31,373 nt of DNA from a virus: IMG/VR virus record IMGVR_UViG_3300048028_000235, positions 1-31,373 of that record; one strand, written 5' to 3'. Shown one piece after another: positions 25,247 to 31,373 of the stretch. Made by a program: the position numbers and the translations under genes. How positions within the stretch are numbered: the stretch's first letter is position 1; each line of letters opens with the position of its first letter. Under the pieces are notes generated by a model. The model saw only the letters and a list, made by a program, of their open reading frames with translations, searched no databases and was not told where the DNA came from.

Positions 25247-28200
25247 TTAAGTTATATTATATTCATACCATATTTGACAAGAACATCCCCCCATTCTTGG
25301 CTGAGTTGCTACCCCAGTCACAATTCCTATTTGCACTTCGTCTTCAGCGTTAAAAGTAAAATTAGTAGTTCCAAAATCAAAAGTAACTTTCATACCTGCC
25401 GAGCCTCCACCTGTGACGGTTCCAGCGTAAGTTGTGCCGCTTAATGTTCCATTTATTTTTTTGCGAAAAGTACAAGCCGTAGCAACTGGTGTACTTCCTG
25501 ATATATGCTTTATTATAATTTTTCTAACTCTACCCGCGTATAAAGGCACCCAAGTATTATAATATTGGTCTGATGAAGACATTCCTGTTGAATTTATAGG
25601 AATAAACAGTGGGTTGGCGCCATCTTGGCTTCTTGGGCTATGGAAAAATCCAGCATTATGAAAATAAGAGACATATCCTTTATATCCGTCTACAGCTTTA
25701 ACGTAATCGCTAACTTCAAGAGATCCATTTACATATCCACCAGCTTGTGTTGCGTAAACTCTTAAAGCGTTATCACCATAAAGCGCTCCATATTTTAAAG
25801 TTGTATTACCAAAAACTTTCCAACCACCAGTGTAGAGCTCTATTGAGTCGCTTTGAAAACGAAGATTTGTATTTTGGTCTCCAGAGTGATATAAATATTC
25901 TGGTATACTTAAACCACCAGTTAATGTTCCTCCACTAATTGGCAAAAAAGGGCCACCAGTAACAGCACCTATATCAGATGCTAATTGAGCACCTGTTCTG
26001 TATTGTACCGTGCCACTTTGTGAAACTAAAAACTTATCTGTATCAGTTGTGGCGTTAGCTATTGAACTTATTGAAGCAGTTCCTTGTATATAAAGATTTG
26101 TTGTATTACTAGAGGGTGCACCAAAATATATTGTTTCTCCAGAAGTGCCTGTGTTTATAAAAGTACTTCCGCCAGATTGTAATATATTTAAATATTGATT
26201 TGATGTACTACCTTGATAAAACTGCATTGAGCCAATAAATCTAGAATTACCATTAACTTCTAACTTTGCTCCTGGTGCTGTTGTCCCGATACCAACGTTT
26301 GTTCCAGTAACTCTCATTACTTCTGACGAATTACTACCCATTATACGAGTAGCATATCCTTCACCATCCCAATCACCTAGAGTAAGTAAATCTAAGGACC
26401 AAGTTGCAAAAGGTTTTGTTTCTATACGATAACCATCACCTCCATTAGCGTCAATTTCTCCGTTTACTTCTAGTCTTGATCCAGGACTAGTCGTACCGAT
26501 CCCGACTTTGCCGTCTGCTTTAGCAATTAATACCGTACTGCTTTGTGTATTTAGTCTGACATCATAGCCAGCAGATTCTGCATTTATTATAGCAGCAGTA
26601 CCGTAACTAATTAATTGTGTTGGTCTCAATTGGTGTTGACTGCTACCATCTGTAGCTCTAATAGTTCCTACCACATCTAGTTCTTTTCCGGGACTAGTTG
26701 TTCCAATACCAACGTTGCCGGCGCTTGTAATACGCATTCTTTCAGCAGTTCCTGTCTCAACCCTAACGTGATCGTTTGCTATAAATATACCATCACTACC
26801 ATCCGCATTTTGCAAAAACATACCACTACTTCCGCCACGAGCATAAACAACGTTGTTTGTGTGTAAAACTGTAGTTGCTGTTGCGATAGTACCTCCAGTA
26901 AATTGAACACCTTTTTCTGCTATAATTTTACCTGCAAAAGTTGCGGCGCCAGTACTACCAATATTTAAAACTTCTGTACCTGTAATAGAATCATCTAACA
27001 TTCTAACACTAAATGATGGAGTTCCATCAGTTCCCGCTCTAAGGCCACCAATAGCAACACCATAATTGTTAACTGGTGATGTTCCAAAAAAGATATTTGT
27101 AAAACCACCTGAGTTTGTAGTTGTTGATGGGTGCAATCTTAAAAAAGAATCTCTATCAAATTGAGTTGTGATTTGGGTTCTTTGAATTTCTAGTTTTCCT
27201 GTAGGAGAAGAAGTCCCGATACCGACGTTGCCGTCTGAGTCAATACGCATTCTTTCTGTATCAACAGTAAAGAATTTCATCTTACTGCCTAACGAAACTG
27301 CTTTAATATCTAAGTCATCTCTGTCACTTGCGTTTAACTGTATTTTACCTCTAACTGTTCCCGCATCTGTTAAATACAAATCATCTTCCACAAAAACAGC
27401 CCCTGCAAAAGTTGTGTTACCATTCCCTTGTAAAGTTGTAACAGCACCACCTGCAGATAATGTTATAGTATCATCTGAAAAATTTAAAAAAGTATTACTA
27501 TCTCCAGTATGTTCTAATTTTGAAGGGATATAAACTGTACCTCCAAAAGTTGCGTCACCCGCGGTTGAAATTTCCATTTTAACATTAGCTCCGGAATAAG
27601 TCGTTCCATAGGCTAATGAGTAACTAGCAGATTGATTTAAACCTGTCCACCAATAGTTACTACCTGTTGAAAAGTTACTATATTTAATTGCTACTTCTTC
27701 TGCAGTACTTGCATTAGTAGATTCTAGAGTAAGATAAACGTCATTAGAGTCAGCTAAATGTAGCTTAGTAGATGGAATAGTCGTTCCGATCCCGACGTTA
27801 CCAGTACTCTTTATAGTAAATAAAGTGTTTGCTCCTTTGATAAAATTATAATCGTCAGTTGTCTTGAAATTTATTCCATTTCCAACCCCTTCTATAAAAT
27901 TATTTACATCTCCACCTAATGTTATTCTGCCCTCTAATCTAGTAGTTCCTGTATTATGCAGTTTATAAGATGGACTATCTGTCCCAATCCCGACGTCGCC
28001 GTTTTGTTCAACTGTTATTATAGGAGACGTATTATCAGCTGTTCTTGATATTATAAATTTTTCAGTGCCAGCAATACCAGTAAACCAACCATCAGTGTCA
28101 TCAGTATTTAAAAAACGTATCAAACCTCCATTAGCATCGTTTTGCTCTAGCTTTAACATTTCGAAATTAGTACTTTTAATATGAAGAGGCGCATCAGGAC

Positions 28201-28291
28201 TAGTAGTTCCAATACCTACTCTATCATTTACAGTGTCTGTGTACAACACGCCGTTGTCCACGTCAATTCCATTAAGAATTTTAATTGACAT
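25247..28291 (-). CDS. Repeat-rich tail fibre / receptor-binding protein, 1014 aa
   Basis: A long Gly/Thr/Ser/Asn-rich beta protein. Seven VGIGT[TDS]xP motifs, each followed by a LxV/LHI strand, start at residue 25 and recur to about residue 676, with units of 66-75 residues and two long ones of 171 and 190. They form a fibrous shaft typical of marine phage fibres. A linker follows (GPFLPISGGTLTGGLSI), then a domain from about residue 900 with VPLYAGRVRKIIIKHISGS that ends in MGGCSCQIWYEYNIT; this is the probable tip. No S74 peptidase chaperone motif is seen at the C-terminus. It lies among other fibre genes and presumably binds host surface glycans or proteins; the target cannot be read. Confidence 0.8.
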   Translation of the reverse strand: MSIKILNGIDVDNGVLYTDTVNDRVGIGTTSPDAPLHIKSTNFEMLKLEQNDANGGLIRFLNTDDTDGWFTGIAGTEKFIISRTADNTSPIITVEQNGDVGIGTDSPSYKLHNTGTTRLEGRITLGGDVNNFIEGVGNGINFKTTDDYNFIKGANTLFTIKSTGNVGIGTTIPSTKLHLADSNDVYLTLESTNASTAEEVAIKYSNFSTGSNYWWTGLNQSASYSLAYGTTYSGANVKMEISTAGDATFGGTVYIPSKLEHTGDSNTFLNFSDDTITLSAGGAVTTLQGNGNTTFAGAVFVEDDLYLTDAGTVRGKIQLNASDRDDLDIKAVSLGSKMKFFTVDTERMRIDSDGNVGIGTSSPTGKLEIQRTQITTQFDRDSFLRLHPSTTTNSGGFTNIFFGTSPVNNYGVAIGGLRAGTDGTPSFSVRMLDDSITGTEVLNIGSTGAATFAGKIIAEKGVQFTGGTIATATTVLHTNNVVYARGGSSGMFLQNADGSDGIFIANDHVRVETGTAERMRITSAGNVGIGTTSPGKELDVVGTIRATDGSSQHQLRPTQLISYGTAAIINAESAGYDVRLNTQSSTVLIAKADGKVGIGTTSPGSRLEVNGEIDANGGDGYRIETKPFATWSLDLLTLGDWDGEGYATRIMGSNSSEVMRVTGTNVGIGTTAPGAKLEVNGNSRFIGSMQFYQGSTSNQYLNILQSGGSTFINTGTSGETIYFGAPSSNTTNLYIQGTASISSIANATTDTDKFLVSQSGTVQYRTGAQLASDIGAVTGGPFLPISGGTLTGGLSIPEYLYHSGDQNTNLRFQSDSIELYTGGWKVFGNTTLKYGALYGDNALRVYATQAGGYVNGSLEVSDYVKAVDGYKGYVSYFHNAGFFHSPRSQDGANPLFIPINSTGMSSSDQYYNTWVPLYAGRVRKIIIKHISGSTPVATACTFRKKINGTLSGTTYAGTVTGGGSAGMKVTFDFGTTNFTFNAEDEVQIGIVTGVATQPRMGGCSCQIWYEYNIT
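26260..28219 (-). repeat. Seven in-frame fibre repeat cores (VGIGT boxes)
   Basis: Near-identical DNA cores of the form gtcccgataccgacgttgcc occur at about 26283, 26493, 26700, 27213, 27783, 27981 and 28206. Spacings are 210, 207, 513, 570, 198 and 225 bases, all multiples of three. The cores are GC-richer than the surrounding DNA and more alike than the sequence between them, so recombination between copies would keep the frame and swap or delete shaft modules. Confidence 0.8.
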
Positions 28292-28313
28292 AAATTAAAT
28301 TATTATTTTAATA

Positions 28314-30104
28314 CTAGCTATAAGCTACTGTGCCTGCTGTCGCTCCTTTTAATGATGTAATAAGAACTTCTATGTTGTTTGAAGGAACTGCTGAAAAATA
28401 AACTGTAATTTTACTTGTGGAGTTAGTTCCTGATTTGTCTTTTCTTTCAACTAAAGCAAAAACTGTTTCTTTTGTGCTTGCATCAAATAGTTCAACCATT
28501 ACATCTTCAGTGCCTAAAGAGTGCGTGATTTCAGCATATAAATTAGAACCTGAAACTGAAGCCGCTGAAATTGTTGCTGTAACTGATTTACAAGCCAATG
28601 TGTCTGGTGTCACAACTCTAGAACCGTCCGTACCAGTTAAAACTTCCGCACAAGTTGCTAATTCTACAACACCTTTATTTGTTGTGCTAGCGTTTTCGGC
28701 GCTAAATGTTATTGTTTCGTTACTTGCCTGATTTAAGGTAAATGCTCCACCACCGTCTAATCCATCACCGGCATTTAAAGTTATTGTAGCATCACTTGGT
28801 GCTGAACCAGCGGCGACCCAACTGAATGAACCATCACCATCAGAAGATAGTAAATATCCTGAAGTACCATTGCCAGAAACATTAAGCTCAGCGGCTCCAA
28901 CAACATTAGCGTCTATATTAGCGTTTAAAACAACAGCGCCAGAACCATTAAAGCTAACCGCAGAGGCTGTAATATCACCATCTATAGAAAAGTTTTGTGC
29001 AGACGCTAGTCTTGTAGCTGTAACAGCATTACCTTCTAGATCAGCTACTAATGTACCTGTAACAGCAATAGTTCCCGTGCCAGTTGGTTCTGTAGTAGCA
29101 ATACCTAAAGCGAATTTAGGCGTTGAAACGCCAGTGCTGGCATCATACCACATACCCGGGTATTTTGTTCCAGAAGAAACAATCTTACCATACCAACCAA
29201 TATCCGAAGCGTTAGCCGTGTTATCTTTAGCATACTTCATCATATTATCACCAATAGCAACTGTTGTAGAGTCTATGGTGGTTGTTGTTCCTTGAACATC
29301 TAAGTTACCAGTAATAGTTACAGTTGTTCCATTGTCGCTGATACTCGAATCTCCTAAAGCACCATTACCCCCATTTGTCCATTTTGGAAGTACATTAGTT
29401 GTACCGGTACCAGTTACTGTTCCAGAACTGAAGGTAAGGTTATTCTGCATATACGTTTTTAGAACAGATGTGTCCATTCTCTTTATGGTGCCCGCATCAC
29501 TAATCAAGAATTCATCCGCATCAGCTAAGCCACTTGTTAACGCTGTTTGACCTGAAATAACATTATCGTTAAGCATTCCGGCTTCAACAGCATCAGCTAC
29601 AATAGTAGCGTTGATTGATGTTGTACCAGACCCAGATAAATCACCACTTAATGAAATTGTTTGGTTACCGTCAATATATCCTTGACCTGTAACAAAATCA
29701 TATATTTGATCACCAGTAGCTAGTTGAGCGCTGCCATTTGTAACAGCAGCAGTTTTAGCAACAATATTATCAGATACTATTTGTGTAGTTATATCATCAA
29801 CATTTGCGTCAATACTATCCGCGTTAACCGTAATACCTGCACCGTCTCCTACATTTAATGTAACAGAACCAGAAGTACCGCCACCTGTTAAACCTGCACC
29901 AGCTACAACCGCAGAAATATCTCCAGAACCATCCAAGTTAATCCAAGATGTTCCGTTATAATACTGCATTGTATTAGTTCCTGTATCGTAAATAAATTTA
30001 CCCTCAACGTTAGAGGCGGTTGTTGTTGTTGTTTTGTGAAGTATCGCATTTTGTAATTCCGATACGCTTCGTAAGTCTAAGTGATTTAAAAATGGAATTG
30101 CCAT
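28314..30104 (-). CDS. Tail fibre / appendage protein, 596 aa
   Basis: A Gly/Thr/Ser/Ala-rich beta protein. The N-terminus (MAIPFLNHLDLRSVSELQNA, then FIYDTGTNTMQYYNGTSWIN) is a recognisable start of marine phage fibre proteins and probably attaches to the virion. Repetitive shaft-like segments follow (GLTGGGTSGSVTLNVGDGAG, LSGDLSGSGTTSINATIVAD). The C-terminal ~80 residues carry a compact domain, AEITHSLGTEDVMVELFDAS, and end in VLITSLKGATAGTVAYS. This resembles small fibre-tip domains in which a 'HsLGtxdVxV' strand leads a beta sandwich. It sits between two other fibre genes and is likely part of the same adsorption apparatus. Confidence 0.75.
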   Translation of the reverse strand: MAIPFLNHLDLRSVSELQNAILHKTTTTTASNVEGKFIYDTGTNTMQYYNGTSWINLDGSGDISAVVAGAGLTGGGTSGSVTLNVGDGAGITVNADSIDANVDDITTQIVSDNIVAKTAAVTNGSAQLATGDQIYDFVTGQGYIDGNQTISLSGDLSGSGTTSINATIVADAVEAGMLNDNVISGQTALTSGLADADEFLISDAGTIKRMDTSVLKTYMQNNLTFSSGTVTGTGTTNVLPKWTNGGNGALGDSSISDNGTTVTITGNLDVQGTTTTIDSTTVAIGDNMMKYAKDNTANASDIGWYGKIVSSGTKYPGMWYDASTGVSTPKFALGIATTEPTGTGTIAVTGTLVADLEGNAVTATRLASAQNFSIDGDITASAVSFNGSGAVVLNANIDANVVGAAELNVSGNGTSGYLLSSDGDGSFSWVAAGSAPSDATITLNAGDGLDGGGAFTLNQASNETITFSAENASTTNKGVVELATCAEVLTGTDGSRVVTPDTLACKSVTATISAASVSGSNLYAEITHSLGTEDVMVELFDASTKETVFALVERKDKSGTNSTSKITVYFSAVPSNNIEVLITSLKGATAGTVAYS

Positions 30105-30108
30105 ATTT

Positions 30109-30798
30109 TTAGTTTAAATAAGCGTACCCACTCTCTGCGGCCGCTAGGTTAATTGTTAAGTTGTTTTGATCTGTATATATTACTCCAGCAAAAGCACCAA
30201 CGTTTTCATATATTTGGTCGCTGCTAGAAAATTTTATGCTAACACTTGGGAACTTTCCTAAATTATGATTTATAGTCCAAGTCGTTGAAGCGTTTATTTG
30301 TCTATGCGCATACGTCGCGTCTTGAGCGTACATTGATATCGCATATACTTTGTCTAGGGTTAATGTACCATTGCTTGATATATGGTCTAAGCCTATATCA
30401 TAATTATTTAAATTAGTTTGATCTTCAGCAATGCTAGTCACATCAAATAGACCATATATGTTGGGGTCTACTATATCAACTAATAATATTCTTTTACCTT
30501 TATATTCTAATAAAAAGTTCTGTATGTTTTTTTCGCCGCTTGTTATTTCATTTAACTTTATAGTAGTTAAAGTGCTTATTGAAGCGCCATTGGCAGGGCC
30601 ATATAACCCGCCGGTTTGTACCTGATTAACAAAAGTCCAAGAGTGTTGGCCGTTTACATTAGCATAGCCTTTAGACAAAAATTCACCTAAATCTGCTAAA
30701 TTAAAGTTTTTAGTAACTGCGCCAGAAGAATCAGTACCTATTACCTTGTCTTGAGCGGTAATGTTATTATCTATTACATACGTACTAATTCTTGCCAT
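30109..30798 (-). CDS. Short tail fibre-type protein, 229 aa
   Basis: The N-terminus MARISTYVIDNNITAQDKVI followed by GTDSSGAVTKNFNLADLGEF is a common beginning of marine phage fibre and appendage proteins. The C-terminal ~70 residues (HRQINASTTWTINHNLGKFP to NLAAAESGYAYLN) form a beta tip domain of the type 'W-x-INHNLGxxPxV', widespread at fibre ends. The C-terminal domain of the 596-aa protein has a similar HSLG feature. It starts directly after the holin-like stop (TAA then ATG). It is probably an adsorption component or a fibre connector. Confidence 0.75.
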   Translation of the reverse strand: MARISTYVIDNNITAQDKVIGTDSSGAVTKNFNLADLGEFLSKGYANVNGQHSWTFVNQVQTGGLYGPANGASISTLTTIKLNEITSGEKNIQNFLLEYKGKRILLVDIVDPNIYGLFDVTSIAEDQTNLNNYDIGLDHISSNGTLTLDKVYAISMYAQDATYAHRQINASTTWTINHNLGKFPSVSIKFSSSDQIYENVGAFAGVIYTDQNNLTINLAAAESGYAYLN

Positions 30799-31197
30799 TT
30801 AATCTTTTTTTGTCATTGATTTTGCTTTCTCCCAGCTTCGGCCTACAAAATAAGCACCGTAAACGGTAACGAGCAAGGTCTGAAATATAGGTATATATTC
30901 ATCTGCAATACTAAATTCACCAATATTACCATCAAAAAAAGCGCATGCAGTAAATATAACTGTTAAATAAATAAGAACCATAGGTCTTATATTTTTTGAT
31001 AGCTTACTATCTGAAGCCATATCAGCTTGCCATCTTGCTGTTACTTGCTCTTGTGCTTCTTTATCAGCTTTCTCAAGAATTTCAGTTATTAGTCTTTGTG
31101 CTTCTAGCTTTTCTTCTTTGGTAGTCGTTAGTTTATCGATAACGTCACCAACTTCTTTGATGACGCTACCGGTTAACCATTGCCAAATTTTTTTCAT
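30799..31197 (-). CDS. Holin-like membrane protein (3TM holin family candidate)
   Basis: A 132-aa protein. An N-terminal amphipathic helix and charged helix (residues 10-60, with KLEAQRLITEILEKADKEAQ) lead to QVTARWQADMASDSKLSKNI. Two hydrophobic segments follow, at residues 71-88 (RPMVLIYLTVIFTACAFF) and 101-120 (IFQTLLVTVYGAYFVGRS). The 'WQADMASDSKLSKNIRP' to TM layout matches the 3TM holins that include the gene-transfer-agent release family. Holins make membrane holes that trigger lysis. No endolysin is present next to it inside the window, so the lysis pair may be split or lie beyond the right edge. Its ATG overlaps the preceding stop as TAATG. Confidence 0.75.
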   Translation of the reverse strand: MKKIWQWLTGSVIKEVGDVIDKLTTTKEEKLEAQRLITEILEKADKEAQEQVTARWQADMASDSKLSKNIRPMVLIYLTVIFTACAFFDGNIGEFSIADEYIPIFQTLLVTVYGAYFVGRSWEKAKSMTKKD

Positions 31198-31373
31198 TAA
31201 AACTTAAAGTTTTGCTTAAATGCTTCAATAAAACCTTTTTCGCTAATATCTTTTTTAAATTTATTATTTACAGCTTGTTGAGTGTTTTTAGCTCTAAGTG
31301 CTTGCGCGTCTGATTTTCTACTACCTTCTCTCGCTTTTGTAATAAACCTACTGAACATAGTACCATCGTTATT
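31197..31373 (-). CDS. Unknown protein, C-terminal part (enters from right edge)
   Basis: A frame open from the right edge ends with TAA at 31197-31199, giving 58 visible residues. They are strongly basic and helical (MFSRFITKAREGSRKSDAQA, AVNNKFKKDISEKGFIEAFK). Met at visible residue 6 could be the start of a 53-residue protein, but the frame continues upstream without a stop, so it may also be the tail of a longer gene. It is joined by TAATG to the holin-like gene. No family is recognised. Confidence 0.55.
   Translation of the reverse strand, partial: NNDGTMFSRFITKAREGSRKSDAQALRAKNTQQAVNNKFKKDISEKGFIEAFKQNFKF

Noticed and set aside
25088-25444. Open frame of 118 codons on the plus strand across the fibre/collagen-like gene junction
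   Set aside because: Antisense to two well supported genes; composition is that of a mirror frame and no leader or family pattern is visible.
25247-28291. Diversity-generating retroelement target in the fibre gene
   Set aside because: No reverse transcriptase, template repeat or adenine-biased variable copy is visible in the window; the repeats are dispersed shaft boxes instead.
28870-29295. Open frame of 141 codons on the plus strand
   Set aside because: It is antisense to the 596-aa fibre gene, rich in Val/Pro/Ala as expected from the complement of Gly/Thr/Asn codons, and all neighbouring genes run the other way.
1-31373. tRNA genes, CRISPR arrays, insertion sequences or integration sites
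   Set aside because: No cloverleaf-like sequence, regularly spaced short repeat, transposase or integrase frame was noticed; coding density leaves little room.

Overview
The window is the virion-building block of an AT-rich tailed double-stranded DNA phage. All 25 genes lie on the minus strand and are packed almost end to end, many joined by TAATG stop/start overlaps. No gene for integration, replication, host metabolism, tRNA or CRISPR is visible. The morphology looks podovirus-like: there is no tape-measure, tail-tube or sheath gene, while there is a short-tail connector set, a giant nozzle-like protein and a three-gene group resembling ejected internal virion proteins. Family signatures resemble uncultured marine phages and, in gene order, the Bacteroidota-infecting crAss-like and Cellulophaga podovirus groups. 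Almost no start codon has a Shine-Dalgarno sequence, and leaders are A/T-rich, which also fits a Bacteroidota (for example flavobacterial) host. This host call is inference.

Read in the direction of transcription (from high to low coordinates), the window starts with the end of an unknown gene (31197-31373) and a holin-like membrane protein (30799-31197). Three fibre or appendage genes follow: 229 aa, 596 aa, and 1014 aa with seven VGIGT-type repeats. Next is a collagen-like trimer-forming protein (24775-25245) and a run of small genes. The last of the small genes encodes a protein resembling two fused GroES/Cpn10 barrels (23344-23934). It overlaps a candidate small terminase, followed by the large terminase (20914-23124).

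The head module is portal (18481-20910), acidic scaffold-like protein (17254-18447) and major capsid protein (15762-17234). Strong RNA stem-loops sit directly behind the capsid gene and behind the next gene, a 273-aa protein. These could trim transcripts and set capsid stoichiometry. Two connector-like genes (14064-14795 and 13155-14060) lead to a giant 1850-aa protein of the P22 gp10 / crAss stabilisation type (7599-13151), then a 511-aa beta-rich and a 107-aa structural protein.

The low-coordinate end holds a phage cupin (5131-5721), a gp14-like glycine/alanine-rich membrane-active protein (4559-5173), a charged 470-aa protein (3136-4548) and a protein of more than 1037 aa that runs off the window (1-3113). 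Their order and composition suggest equivalents of the T7 gp14/gp15/gp16 ejection proteins.

The items most worth follow-up are the double Cpn10-like protein, the stem-loops around the capsid gene, the repeat-built fibre, the giant nozzle protein with repeated C-terminal motifs, and the truncated giant protein with a polyvalent-protein-like end. There is no stretch over 300 bases without a gene; the longest gaps are 82, 62 and 56 bases and all three contain hairpins.
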